Below are positions 1 through 7,876 of a DNA stretch of 13,958 nucleotides, piece by piece; position 1 is the stretch's first letter, and each line of letters begins with the position of its first letter. Position numbers and translations under genes: made by a program. Source of the stretch: Negativibacillus sp. (GTDB lineage: Bacteria; Bacillota; Clostridia; Oscillospirales; Ruminococcaceae); contig JAHHTY010000054.1 in NCBI GenBank assembly GCA_020024325.1, positions 1-13,958 of the forward strand, given 5' to 3'. A model generated the notes under the pieces. That model was not told where the DNA came from. It worked only from the letters and a program-made list of their open reading frames with translations, and ran no database searches.

Positions 1-7
1 TTATTTA

Positions 8-832
8 TTATTTTTCCAAGAATCGGGAATAAAGTTCCCCCTTTTTAAATCCGGTTTGACGAGCAACATCTTTTGCCGCTTTAGAAAGAGGTTCGCCTTT
101 ATCAGTGAGTGCCTTTATCAGTTCCAGTGCCTGCTCAAAGGTGAGGCTTTGTTCTTCCTGCTGCATTCCCTCCACCACCAGCACAAATTCACCTTTTGGA
201 GCTTTTTCTGTGTACAGATCAACAGCCTGTGAAAGGGTGGTTCGGATAACTTCCTCATAAATTTTGGTAAGCTCTCTTGCAAGGGTGATTTTTCTGTCAC
301 CCAAAACCTCGTTCATAGCTTGCAGAGTATCAAGAAGTTTGTGGGGGGCTTCATAAAAGATGATGGTTCGGGGTTCTCTTTTTAATTCCTCCAAACGCTC
401 TTTTTTAGCATTTTTTTGTGGATTTAAAAATCCCTCAAAAACAAATTTTGCAGTGCTGATACCGGACAGGGCAAGAGCCGATATAGCGGCGCTGGGTCCG
501 GGGATAACTTTTGTATCAATTCCATGTTCAGCACATAAACGAACAAGATCTTCACCCGGATCGGAGATGCAAGGCATACCGGCATCGGTGACAATAGCAC
601 AGTTTTCGCCGGATTGCAGTCGAGCGATAATTTCGCTTCCTTTTTCTTTAGCGTTATGTTCGTGATAACTGAGCATAGGCTTTTTTATTTCAAAATGATT
701 GAGCAGCTTGAACGTTACCCTGGTGTCTTCGGCAGCAATAAAATCCACCTCATGTAAGGTTTTTACAGCACGCACGCTCATATCTTCCAAATTGCCGATT
801 GGGGTACCGACAACAAAAAGTGTTCCTGCCAT
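8..832 (-). CDS. rsmI: RsmI, 16S rRNA (cytidine(1402)-2'-O)-methyltransferase
   Basis: This enzyme methylates the ribose 2'-OH of C1402 in the decoding centre of 16S rRNA, using S-adenosylmethionine, in the cytoplasm. The protein opens with the family strand LFVVGTPIGNLEDMS. It also contains EDTRVT, the VTDAGMPCISDPG loop, IPGPSAAISALALSG, FEGFLNP and the FYEAPHKLLDTL segment, all typical of the tetrapyrrole-methylase-like fold of RsmI/YraL. I chose the ATG at 832 (274 aa). A GAGG lies 6 nt before it, and the protein then starts four residues before the first beta strand. An in-frame ATG at 844 would give 278 aa but has only a weak AGAG upstream. It is the last visible gene of the mreB-yabB-rsmI unit, 44 nt after yabB. 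In Bacillus subtilis a GIY-YIG gene (yazA) lies between yabB and rsmI; here it is absent. No terminator is visible before the window edge. Confidence 0.95.
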   Translation of the reverse strand: MAGTLFVVGTPIGNLEDMSVRAVKTLHEVDFIAAEDTRVTFKLLNHFEIKKPMLSYHEHNAKEKGSEIIARLQSGENCAIVTDAGMPCISDPGEDLVRLCAEHGIDTKVIPGPSAAISALALSGISTAKFVFEGFLNPQKNAKKERLEELKREPRTIIFYEAPHKLLDTLQAMNEVLGDRKITLARELTKIYEEVIRTTLSQAVDLYTEKAPKGEFVLVVEGMQQEEQSLTFEQALELIKALTDKGEPLSKAAKDVARQTGFKKGELYSRFLEK

Positions 833-876
833 TTTTTTCCTCATTTCTCTGTTAAAATGTTTGGAGCTGTCGCTTT

Positions 877-1617
877 TTACGGCAAGCGATAAATTCTTTT
901 GAGTTCGGGAGAAAATTCTCCGTTTTCATCTTGAATCAACAAAGGTTCTTCTACCTTGAGGAATCGGTTGCCGCCCTTTCTGCCTTCGACCAAAAAGAGC
1001 CAGGGTGCGGTGTCGCCGCGTTTTTGAACAAACCGAACCCGTTTCGGCTCGATTTTTTCGTTTCGCATCGCTTCCATTACATCCAGCAGACGCTCCGGAC
1101 GCTGGCAAATGCACAGCCTTCCGCCAAATTGCAGAAGTTTTGCAGCTGCTTTGCAGACATCCTGAATAGAGCACATTGTTTCATGGCGAGCGATAATATC
1201 ACTGTGGCTTTCACTTAAAATGCCATGCTCAGCTTTTTTGTAAGGTGGATTGCAGGTAACAACATCAAAGCTGCCAAAAGGCAGTTTTTCTTTGAGTTGT
1301 TGGAGATTTGATAAATCTGCCTGAACAGGAATCAAACGGTCGGTAAGCTGAGCTTGCTTAACGGTATATTCCAATTGATGTACAGCCAACTCCTGAATAT
1401 CTACGCCGTATGCCTGACGGGGTCCTTCCTCACGGTGACGAAACCATAAAAGTGGAATAATTCCGCAGCCGGTGCCAAGGTCGCAGGCGAGGTCTTTTCT
1501 GCGAACTTTGGCAAAATCAGAAAGAAGAAAAGCATCTGTACCAAAACGATGATCTTTGGTAACGCAGACAGAAAGCTCATCCGAGAGCTTTTCCATAGTA
1601 TAGTTAAAATCAAGCAT
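877..1617 (-). CDS. yabB: YabB/TrmN6-family tRNA (adenine-N6)-methyltransferase
   Basis: A 246-residue class I SAM-dependent methyltransferase of the TrmN6/YabB family, which methylates N6 of adenine 37 in tRNA1(Val) in studied bacteria. The substrate here is inferred from the family. Visible motifs are the SAM-binding loop DLGTGCG (residues 46-52), the acidic end of strand 2 (VDIQ, about 72-75), and the amino-methyltransferase catalytic motif NPPY (123-126). An N-terminal KDHRFGTDAFLLSDF segment (about 21-35) is characteristic of the family. The ATG at 1617 has AGAGG 8 nt upstream; that site lies inside the end of mreB. Only 2 nt separate the mreB stop codon from this start, so translational coupling is likely. 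It is co-directional with rsmI downstream, the order seen in many Firmicutes. Confidence 0.92.
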   Translation of the reverse strand: MLDFNYTMEKLSDELSVCVTKDHRFGTDAFLLSDFAKVRRKDLACDLGTGCGIIPLLWFRHREEGPRQAYGVDIQELAVHQLEYTVKQAQLTDRLIPVQADLSNLQQLKEKLPFGSFDVVTCNPPYKKAEHGILSESHSDIIARHETMCSIQDVCKAAAKLLQFGGRLCICQRPERLLDVMEAMRNEKIEPKRVRFVQKRGDTAPWLFLVEGRKGGNRFLKVEEPLLIQDENGEFSPELKRIYRLP

Positions 1618-1619
1618 AG

Positions 1620-2630
1620 TTAAGACCTCTGCATAGATGGAATGACAAAACCGTCTACTAGCTTATCAAGATATTCAAACGATTTTCCTGTACCGATGGC
1701 AACACAGTTAATGGGGTCATCAGCAATTTTGGTTGGTATTTTTGTGTTTTTTTCAATCAGTTTGTCCATACCGTGCAGCAGGCTACCACCTCCGGTTAGG
1801 GTAATACCGTTTGTATAAATATCTCCTACCAATTCGGGAGGTGTTTTTTCAATTACTTCCTTAATAGCAGCAACAATTTGTTCTGCTTCTTTTATCACAC
1901 ATTCGTACAGCATAGAGCGACTGATTTGAATGCTGCAGGGCAGTCCCGTAATTAAGTTTCTGCCCTTGACCGACGCAGAAACATCATCCTCTGAAGAAAA
2001 GAAAACACTGGAAACAGTACATTTAATATGATCTGCCATCTTTTCCCCAATCAGCACACCATGTGCAAGGCGTACATATCTGATAATTGCATCGTTAATG
2101 GTATCTCCGGCAACTTTGATAGATTTTTTGTTAACGATACCATTCAATGACAAAACAGCTATGTCAGTTGTTCCTCCGCCAATATCGACAATCAAGTTTC
2201 CGTTCGGTTTTTCGATGTCAATTTGAGCACCGATTGCTGCGGCAACAGGTTCCTCTAACAGATAAACTTTTCTTGCACCGGAGGAGATAGCCACATCAAT
2301 TACAGCATTGGATTCAACATTGGTGATACCTGAAGGAACACACAAAGCAATGCGAGGCTTCACAAGTCTATCTTTACAGATTTTTTGGATAAAATGTTTA
2401 ACCATTTCCTCGGTAAGTTTATAGTTGCAGACTACACCATGAGATAGAGGGCGAACTGCCCTAATATGGTCGGGGGTTTTACCAATCATATTGTAAGCTT
2501 CTTTCCCGACACTGATGATTGAATCGTTTTTCATATTTACAGCAACCACAGAAGGCTCCTCCAAAACAACGCCCTCTCCACCAACATAGATAATTACAGT
2601 TGAAGTTCCTAAATCAATTCCAACGTCCAA
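1620..2630 (-). CDS. mreB: MreB-family cell-shape actin homologue
   Basis: A 336-residue bacterial actin. MreB proteins form ATP-dependent membrane-associated filaments that steer lateral cell-wall synthesis. The actin ATPase signatures are all present: phosphate-1 loop GIDLGTST (residues 4-11), the glutamate in LLEEPVAAAIG (about 124-134), phosphate-2 VDIGGGTTD (148-156) and adenosine motif TGGGSLLHG (279-287). The segment GVLIGEKMADHIK (191-203) fits MreB/Mbl. The start is a TTG at 2630 with AAGGA about 9 nt upstream. It gives a very short N-terminus, and an ATG 10 nt further upstream is out of frame. The amphipathic N-terminal extension of some MreB proteins is not visible. No mreC or mreD follows, so this is a solitary paralogue type such as Mbl or MreBH, or the species' only MreB placed away from mreCD. 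A strong promoter lies just upstream. Confidence 0.93.
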   Translation of the reverse strand: MDVGIDLGTSTVIIYVGGEGVVLEEPSVVAVNMKNDSIISVGKEAYNMIGKTPDHIRAVRPLSHGVVCNYKLTEEMVKHFIQKICKDRLVKPRIALCVPSGITNVESNAVIDVAISSGARKVYLLEEPVAAAIGAQIDIEKPNGNLIVDIGGGTTDIAVLSLNGIVNKKSIKVAGDTINDAIIRYVRLAHGVLIGEKMADHIKCTVSSVFFSSEDDVSASVKGRNLITGLPCSIQISRSMLYECVIKEAEQIVAAIKEVIEKTPPELVGDIYTNGITLTGGGSLLHGMDKLIEKNTKIPTKIADDPINCVAIGTGKSFEYLDKLVDGFVIPSMQRS

Positions 2631-2699
2631 GTCGCACCATCCTTTTTATATCACAAATTTTATTCGGTTGTTTTTGGTTTATCGTTCTCTGTGTTATTC

Positions 2700-2728
2700 A
2701 TTATAAAGAGAAGCCGCAGCGTTTTCAA
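2700..2728 (-). promoter_or_regulatory. Sigma-A promoter of the mreB-yabB-rsmI unit
   Basis: On the minus strand TTGAAA (2728-2723) is followed by exactly 17 nt and TATAAT (2705-2700). This is a 5/6 match in the -35 and a perfect -10. Predicted start of transcription is near 2693, giving a leader of about 60 nt before the TTG start of mreB. The promoter sits in the 126-nt gap after recD2. No convincing terminator is visible in that gap, only a 5-bp AGCTT/AAGCT inverted repeat without a U tract, so some read-through from recD2 is possible. Confidence 0.75.
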
Positions 2729-2756
2729 GAGCTTTTGCAAGCTTTTATGTGTATTT

Positions 2757-4967
2757 TTACTCTTCCACTTCTCCCAGCAGCATTTCTTTGAGATTTGTAT
2801 AGCGGACTGTTTTGCGGTCATTTGCAATCATCTCGGCAATCGTTTTTTCTTGTCCAAGAATAATCAATCTGCTTTTTGCTCTTGTTACGGCAGTATATAA
2901 AAGGTTTCGATAGTGCATTTTGCTTTTATATCCTGTCAAAGGCATTACGACCGCCTCAAACTCACTGCCCTGACTTTTGTGAACGGTGATGGCATAAGCA
3001 AGCTCCAATTCGGGAGCCATCTCAAACAAATATTCTGCAATACGGTCATCAAAGCGAATCAGCAGTGTTTTGCTGGGACGGTCAATGGATTCGATGAAAC
3101 CAATGTCGCCATTGTAAACGCCCATGCCCTCTTCTCCGTTATCTTTTTGCCATAGAATATCATAATTGTTTTTAATCTGCATCACTTTATCGCCGACACG
3201 AAATTTTCTGCCATTGCTTTCAAATTCATTTTTTTTCACCGAAGGAGGGTTCAGAACTTCTTGCAGGCTTTGATTGAGGTTATTGGCTCCCACAGCTCCA
3301 ATTCGGGTCGGAACAATAACCTGAATATCAGCGGTAGGGGAATAACCATAGCTTTTAGGAAGTCGGGAGCTGACAAGGTCAAGGGTGGTTGATTTCACTT
3401 GCTCTGCTCGTTCCCGCTTTAAGAAAAAGAAATCGTTGTCATGCTTTTTTAATTCTGGCATCTGCCCATGTACAATAGCATGAGCGTTGGTAACAATTAA
3501 GCTTTGCTGTGCTTGACGGAAAATCTCGGTTAATCGCACCTGAGGAATGCAGCCGGATTCGATGAAATCCCTCAATACATTTCCGGGACCTACAGAAGGA
3601 AGCTGGTCGCTGTCACCGACAAGAATCAAACGGCAGTTCATCTTTAAAGCACAGATTAAGGAACGCATCAGAGGAATGTCTACCATGGAAGTTTCATCTA
3701 CAATGACAGAGTCATAAGGTAACGGATTTTTTTCATTACGCTTAAACTGCACAACAGAGGGGTTGCCAAAATCCACCTCCAGCAGGCGATGAATGGTTTT
3801 GGCATCTTTACCGGTAACCTCAGACATTCGTTTTGCAGCACGTCCTGTTGGAGCACATAAAGCCACACGGCTGCCGGATTCCTCCAGCAGCTCAATGATG
3901 GCATTGATGGTGGTGGTTTTTCCGGTTCCGGGTCCACCGGTCAAGATAAATATTTTATGGCTGACCGCCTGTTCAATTGCTTGCTTTTGTAAAGATGCGT
4001 AAGAAATTTGATTTCTTTTTTCCAAAGCATCAATTTTTTTGCGTGCATCTTTCAGGCTGCTTTCATCTGCACTCAACATAAAACGGATGCGGGAAGCAAT
4101 AAAACGTTCAGCTTCCAGATATTCCGGCAGATAGCAATAGTCCCGACCACAGACATCAACTTTGACAAGTTCCCTGCGACGCAGCAGAGTTTCCATGCCT
4201 TTTTCTATCATAATTTGATTTTGACTGACTAAGGCAGCAGCGGTGGGCAGCAATTTATCCAGTGGCAGGCAGGTATGACCGTTAAAAAGATTATGTCGCA
4301 GCACAAACTGGAGTGCGGCTTCAATGCGATATGAGCTGTCAGGGGGAATGCCCAGCTTCTGTGCAATATTTTCACACTGGTCAAACTCCATGCCGATTTC
4401 CTCACAGCATAATAAGTACGGATTTTCTTCAATCATACGCTTTGCCATTGTTCCCCAACGTTTCCAGATCGAAACCGATGTGGAAGAATCAATTCCAAAC
4501 TGGGACAGAAACAGCATAATGCTGCGCATTCCAAACATTCTTCCCAGTTCTTCTTTGAGCTTTTCACATTTCGCAGGGGAGATACCCTGAATTTGAGTCA
4601 GTCGTTCCGGTTCATTTTCAAGAACTTGCAAGGTATCGTCCCCAAATTCAGCAACCATTCGGGAAGCAAGAACAGGACCGATTCCCTTGATGGCACCGGA
4701 GGACAGATAACGCAGGATGGCAGCAGCAGAGGAAGGCAACTGCTGTTGTGCGGCTACTGCTTTAAACTGTGTGCCATAGCTGGGATGGGTGCGAAAACTG
4801 CCGTGCAGGGTTAAAACTTCTCCTTCTCCAACTGAAGACAATTCCCCCACAACAGTAATCAATTCACCTTCTCTGTCCAGTTCCAGAACCGTGAATCCGG
4901 TTTCTTCGTTTTTATAAACAACCGTTTCCACACTTCCCGTAATTTCCACCAATGTTTCTTTCTGCAT
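2757..4967 (-). CDS. recD2: RecD2-type ATP-dependent DNA helicase (SF1B)
   Basis: A 736-residue RecD-like 5'-3' DNA helicase of the kind found outside RecBCD in Firmicutes, where it contributes to DNA repair and replication-fork maintenance. An N-terminal beta-barrel region (residues 5-75) precedes two helix-hairpin-helix stretches (GAIKGIGPVLASRM, about 91-104, and LTQIQGISPAKCEKL, 123-137), the RecD2 hallmark. The helicase core follows: Walker A GGPGTGKTT (344-352), APTGRAAKR (372-380), Walker B VIVDETSM (421-428), GDSDQLPSVGPG (451-462), EIFRQ (481-485), VHKSQGSEF (662-670) and YTAVTRAKSRLIILG (691-705). All key residues are intact and the length is normal for the family. The ATG at 4967 has AAGGG 8 nt upstream. 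It lies 40 nt downstream of the small membrane protein gene in the same direction, probably co-transcribed. Confidence 0.96.
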   Translation of the reverse strand: MQKETLVEITGSVETVVYKNEETGFTVLELDREGELITVVGELSSVGEGEVLTLHGSFRTHPSYGTQFKAVAAQQQLPSSAAAILRYLSSGAIKGIGPVLASRMVAEFGDDTLQVLENEPERLTQIQGISPAKCEKLKEELGRMFGMRSIMLFLSQFGIDSSTSVSIWKRWGTMAKRMIEENPYLLCCEEIGMEFDQCENIAQKLGIPPDSSYRIEAALQFVLRHNLFNGHTCLPLDKLLPTAAALVSQNQIMIEKGMETLLRRRELVKVDVCGRDYCYLPEYLEAERFIASRIRFMLSADESSLKDARKKIDALEKRNQISYASLQKQAIEQAVSHKIFILTGGPGTGKTTTINAIIELLEESGSRVALCAPTGRAAKRMSEVTGKDAKTIHRLLEVDFGNPSVVQFKRNEKNPLPYDSVIVDETSMVDIPLMRSLICALKMNCRLILVGDSDQLPSVGPGNVLRDFIESGCIPQVRLTEIFRQAQQSLIVTNAHAIVHGQMPELKKHDNDFFFLKRERAEQVKSTTLDLVSSRLPKSYGYSPTADIQVIVPTRIGAVGANNLNQSLQEVLNPPSVKKNEFESNGRKFRVGDKVMQIKNNYDILWQKDNGEEGMGVYNGDIGFIESIDRPSKTLLIRFDDRIAEYLFEMAPELELAYAITVHKSQGSEFEAVVMPLTGYKSKMHYRNLLYTAVTRAKSRLIILGQEKTIAEMIANDRKTVRYTNLKEMLLGEVEE

Positions 4968-5007
4968 ATCTCAAACCCTTTTTCCTAAATCAATATCAGT
5001 TTAACTT

Positions 5008-5355
5008 TTAGTATACCTTATCTTGAGTGCCTTTGCAAATTTCTGCAAATTCTTTTTGGGTGCAAAAGATAAGGCGACTTTTATTTTCGCACCAATTTCG
5101 GCAAACTTTGGCACTTTGCTGTTCCATCCCGCAGTCTATGACAAATGCCAACTGACTTTCGGGGCTCCACAAAGCAACTTCCTGAAAGTAGGTGAGCGTT
5201 TGTTCTGGGTTGCTGATTTTTCCGCTTAACGGTAATACTGAAAATACCGCAGGCTTATTTTGAGGACGTCGCATCCAAATGAAGATAAGCTCTGAAAGCT
5301 GAACCAATCCGAAAATCCCAAGCAGCATGATGCTCCATTTTAAAAATACCTCCAT
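5008..5355 (-). CDS. Small single-span membrane protein of unknown function, upstream of recD2
   Basis: A 115-residue protein I do not recognise. Residues 5-28 form one hydrophobic segment (FLKWSIMLLGIFGLVQLSEL and following), then IWMRRPQNK gives a positive flank. The charge pattern suggests an N-terminal anchor with the rest in the cytoplasm. The soluble part (about 38-115) has an alternating strand/helix look (VFSVLPLSG; ETLT-like helix; LAFVIDCGM; SRLIFCTQKEFAEI), which would fit a small alpha/beta domain. Three cysteines occur in the stretch DCGMEQQSAKVCRNWC. The ATG at 5355 has AAAGGAGA ending 8 nt upstream, so translation is very likely. The gap to recD2 is 40 nt and the two probably share a transcript. 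I found no convincing promoter in front of it; a TAGAAT at about 5386-5391 has no good -35. Confidence 0.8.
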   Translation of the reverse strand: MEVFLKWSIMLLGIFGLVQLSELIFIWMRRPQNKPAVFSVLPLSGKISNPEQTLTYFQEVALWSPESQLAFVIDCGMEQQSAKVCRNWCENKSRLIFCTQKEFAEICKGTQDKVY

Positions 5356-5466
5356 AAAAAATTTCTCCTTTCATCAATGGCTTTCTCTCTATTCTATGTT
5401 AGAGCCTTTTTTTTGGATTGTTTCTTTTGAATTTTGAAAAAATCTATTCCTTGTTCTCGTTTTATC

Positions 5467-5475
5467 TGATAGAAT
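5467..5475 (+). promoter_or_regulatory. Possible extended -10 promoter of the hendecad protein gene
   Basis: TGATAGAAT combines the extended -10 element TGn with a 5/6 match to TATAAT. There is no good -35 at 17 nt (TTCCTT at 5447-5452), so only the extended -10 supports it. The predicted start would be near 5482, about 45 nt before the ATG at 5528. Confidence 0.35.
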
Positions 5476-5527
5476 AAAGGTAAAGATGTGATAAAATTTT
5501 TTTACATTCAGAAAGGTTGTGTATCTT

Positions 5528-6523
5528 ATGAAAAAATATCTTGCAGCGAAGGTTATTGCAGGCGGAGCGGCTATCACAATGTTATTTTCCGGTTTTACCT
5601 ATCCCTCAACAAAACTGCCTAATGTTTCTAATCAAACAATACAAACACTTTCAGAGATGGCAGGAGGTGTTTCTAAAGAAAAGAAAATTTCTTTCGGAAA
5701 TAGCTTTAAAGAGTATAATGAGGAAAAAATATTGCTTTCTTCTAAGCAAATGGGAATTTATAACGGATATACAGCAAAAGAAATTCGTCGCCCCGATTCC
5801 GAACAAATCAATATAGAGTTTTCTAAAGCAAATGCAATCTCCACCTTGTTCGATTTTACCTTAACACAAACAGAAAAACATACAATCAAGGTGCAGTCAG
5901 ATTTAAAAGGAAAAGCAAAGATTATTTTAACGAAGGATAAAAAGGTAATCTTTCCGATATGGGAAAACGGGGAACAATCCAGTGCATCCAAAACTTTAAC
6001 ATTGGAAAAAGGGCGTTATCGTGTTCGCTTGGTAACATCAGATGCAAGCGGAAAGATTAACATTTCGCTGGATGAAAAACACAGCTTGTTCTCTTATACA
6101 GTAGAAAAAGCAGAACAAGAGTATGATAAAATCATGAAACCCGCAGTAGATACCTACCAAAAAGAAGTAAAGAAAGCACATGAGCGATATGATAAATCAT
6201 TGGATGGAGCAAGTGACCTTTACAGCAAAGAAACGGATAAAGCATCGGATAAATACTATGATGAATTAGATAGAATCGGTGATTTTGAATATTCAAGCTA
6301 CCTTGAAGCAAAAGAAGGCAAAGAAATGGACAAGGAATATACAAAAAAATATTCCAAAATTGAGAACCAATATGAACAAGAGCTTTCTAATTCAAAAGGC
6401 AGTTATGAAGAACTGATTCAACAAGCAGAAAAATATTTGCAAGAACGCTTAAATAAAGCAGGGGATGAACTGAAAAAAGCAAGTGAAAAAGCAAATAAGG
6501 CATGGGACGCTATAATAGGATAA
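5528..6523 (+). CDS. Secreted protein with beta domain and hendecad coiled-coil tail, function unknown
   Basis: A 331-residue protein of no family I can name. Residues 1-24 form a signal peptide (MKKYL, hydrophobic core through AITMLFSGF); no lipobox cysteine is present. Residues about 92-182 look like a beta-sandwich of the pre-peptidase or carbohydrate-binding type, alternating hydrophobic strands (INIEFS, TLFDFTLT, HTIKVQS, KIILT, TLTLEKGRYRVRLVTSD, INISL). This domain assignment is inference. Residues 188-330 are a Lys/Glu/Asp-rich helix with exact 11-residue spacing of tyrosines. I prefer the ATG at 5528, since GAAAGG ends 11 nt upstream. An in-frame GTG at 5519 lies only 2 nt from that site. 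No sortase signal or second membrane span is visible, so it is either released or held by the beta domain. It has its own transcription unit ending in a strong terminator. Confidence 0.85.
   Translation: MKKYLAAKVIAGGAAITMLFSGFTYPSTKLPNVSNQTIQTLSEMAGGVSKEKKISFGNSFKEYNEEKILLSSKQMGIYNGYTAKEIRRPDSEQINIEFSKANAISTLFDFTLTQTEKHTIKVQSDLKGKAKIILTKDKKVIFPIWENGEQSSASKTLTLEKGRYRVRLVTSDASGKINISLDEKHSLFSYTVEKAEQEYDKIMKPAVDTYQKEVKKAHERYDKSLDGASDLYSKETDKASDKYYDELDRIGDFEYSSYLEAKEGKEMDKEYTKKYSKIENQYEQELSNSKGSYEELIQQAEKYLQERLNKAGDELKKASEKANKAWDAIIG
6089..6517 (+). repeat. Protein-level hendecad (11-residue) repeats
   Basis: In the encoded protein, aromatic residues fall at 188 (F), 199, 210, 221, 232 and 243 (all Y), exactly 11 apart. 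A small or hydrophobic residue sits at the eighth place of each unit (A195, A206, A217, A228, A239, I250). After a linker (254-270) a second series follows at Y271, Y282, Y293, L304, L315 and W326, again 11 apart. The units are degenerate at DNA level, so this is a structural repeat and not recent tandem duplication. Such spacing is typical of right-handed or untwisted coiled coils, or of amphipathic 11-mer helices. Confidence 0.8.
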
Positions 6524-6524
6524 C

Positions 6525-6570
6525 AAAAAACAGGATATGCTGCTTTTTAAAACGGCATATCCTGTTTTTT
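6525..6570. terminator. Bidirectional intrinsic terminator, 16-bp stem
   Basis: The arms 6525-6540 and 6555-6570 are perfect reverse complements around a 14-nt loop. The stem has an A6 outer tract on one side and T6 on the other, so it can end transcripts from both directions. It lies between two convergent genes, directly after the stop codon of the secreted hendecad protein and 4 nt beyond the carboxypeptidase stop. Confidence 0.93.
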
Positions 6571-6573
6571 ATC

Positions 6574-7695
6574 TTATTTTTTTGGAACCAACGGAACAGG
6601 ACACAGCGGTTTTCCGCTAAGTGAATAGAGAAGCTGACCGTAGATGTGAGAAGAGGAAACGGGTTCATAAATAAAGGGTGGAGCCAGATAGGTAACATCT
6701 AGCCGAGAACTTTCACCAATTTTAAGAGGTGCAATCGGTTGGTAAGCAGGAACAAGGGAAAATTCCTCCTCAATACCGTTTTCTTGCAGTTTACCGCCTG
6801 CCAGTGGTACACTCACAGGTGGGACGGGAAGAGATTGCATAGAATATTTCTTAAAGCAGCGTTTATATAATGACTCATGAAGATTCCAATCGTCTTGTGC
6901 ATTCAAGGTAACACAGATTAAGGTCATACCATCTCGCGTTGCAGCAGAAACAAGACAGCGACCGGCATCATCAGTAAATCCGGTTTTAACGCCAATGCAG
7001 TCCGGATAAAGTTCTAATAATTTATTGTAATTTTTTAACCATCTTTTGTAAGGAGGGTTGCCAAAAGATACCTCCATTCTGGATTGTGCGCAAATATATG
7101 CAAAGTCGGGGTTTTGCAGAGCGATTCGAGTCAGTTTTGCAAGATCAAAGGCGGTGGAATAATGTTCCGGTGCATCCAGTCCGCAAGCAGTAACGTAATG
7201 GGTGTCAGATAAAGAAAGCTCCTCAGCTTTTTGGTTCATAGCCTGCACAAAATTGTCGATACTTCCATATAACCGAACCCCCGCAGCATTTGCAGCGTCA
7301 TTGCCGGAAGGCAGCATCATGCCGCAGGCAAGGGAGTAGAGGGAGGCAAGATCTCCTTCTTGAAGCCCCATAGAGGAGCCTTCAACCTTAATAGCTTCGC
7401 TGTCTACCGGAAAATATTCTGAGAGGTTGGGCTGTTCTAACACCATCAAAGCGCCGATGATTTTGGTAGTGCTTGCCATTGCCATGCGTTCATGAATGTT
7501 TTTTCCACAGAGAACCCTGCCGGTGCTTGCCTCCATGACAATATAAGCTTTTGAAGAAAGCTCCTCCTGTTCATATACAGAATAATCCTCCAAGTTGATT
7601 GGGGAAATTTCTGTAGCGTAACTTGGTGTAGTGGCAGCAACGAAACAAAAAGCGGCACTGAGAAATGAAACAATTTTATGTGATAGGCTTTTCAT
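6574..7695 (-). CDS. D-alanyl-D-alanine carboxypeptidase (S11, DacB/DacF type), probably sporulation-linked
   Basis: A 373-residue penicillin-binding protein that removes the terminal D-Ala from peptidoglycan pentapeptides outside the membrane. Residues 1-27 are a signal peptide with cleavage likely at SYA-TE. The S11 catalytic triad of motifs is intact: STTK (75-78, nucleophile S75), SGN (130-132) and KTG (237-239). A C-terminal PBP5-like beta domain follows (about 285-373). A clear C-terminal amphipathic anchor helix is not evident; the end is proline-rich (CPVPLVPKK). The length is close to DacF and DacB of Bacillus, and I cannot choose between them by sequence alone. The upstream region carries a sigma-E-like promoter and the next gene cluster is dpaAB. 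This argues for a DacB-like role in trimming spore cortex, an inference. Translation starts at the ATG at 7695. Confidence 0.93.
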   Translation of the reverse strand: MKSLSHKIVSFLSAAFCFVAATTPSYATEISPINLEDYSVYEQEELSSKAYIVMEASTGRVLCGKNIHERMAMASTTKIIGALMVLEQPNLSEYFPVDSEAIKVEGSSMGLQEGDLASLYSLACGMMLPSGNDAANAAGVRLYGSIDNFVQAMNQKAEELSLSDTHYVTACGLDAPEHYSTAFDLAKLTRIALQNPDFAYICAQSRMEVSFGNPPYKRWLKNYNKLLELYPDCIGVKTGFTDDAGRCLVSAATRDGMTLICVTLNAQDDWNLHESLYKRCFKKYSMQSLPVPPVSVPLAGGKLQENGIEEEFSLVPAYQPIAPLKIGESSRLDVTYLAPPFIYEPVSSSHIYGQLLYSLSGKPLCPVPLVPKK

Positions 7696-7748
7696 AAAAC
7701 AGCCTGCACTCCTTTCGGTGAAAAGATGTCAATAAGAGAAAACAGTAT

Positions 7749-7777
7749 AGCTTATGTGTCTGGCAAAGATGATATTC
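7749..7777 (-). promoter_or_regulatory. Sigma-E-like promoter of the D-Ala-D-Ala carboxypeptidase gene
   Basis: On the minus strand GAATATC (7777-7771) is followed by 14 nt and CATAAGCT (7756-7749). The Bacillus sigma-E consensus is roughly KMATATT, 13-15 nt, CATACANT, so the match is 6/7 and 6/7 at informative positions with correct spacing. The transcript would start near 7741, about 45 nt before the ATG. TATACT, partly overlapping the -10, has no sigma-A -35 at 17 nt. B. subtilis dacB is sigma-E dependent, which fits. Short AT-rich motifs arise by chance, so confidence is moderate. Confidence 0.5.
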
Positions 7778-7828
7778 CTGAAACAAAATTTATAAAAACA
7801 CACTGTACGCTTGTTAAAATGATATATT

Positions 7829-7876
7829 AAAAAATCAAGGCTGCAAACAAAAATCTGTTTGCAGCCTTGATTTTTT
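7829..7876 (-). terminator. Terminator of dpaA-dpaB, perfect 21-bp stem
   Basis: Arms 7829-7849 and 7856-7876 are exact reverse complements, with a 6-nt loop and A6/T6 at the outer ends. Read leftwards it is a classical intrinsic terminator about 120 nt after the dpaB stop. Its symmetry means it would also stop rightward transcription, insulating dpaAB from the neighbouring carboxypeptidase promoter region. Confidence 0.93.

Noticed and set aside
2741..2760. Terminator after recD2
   Set aside because: Only a 5-bp inverted repeat without a T tract is present near the stop codon.
7829..7876. Perfect 21-bp inverted repeat as a transposon end or regulatory palindrome
   Set aside because: The 6-nt loop, outer A/T tracts and position after dpaB are those of an intrinsic terminator; no transposase or target duplication is present.
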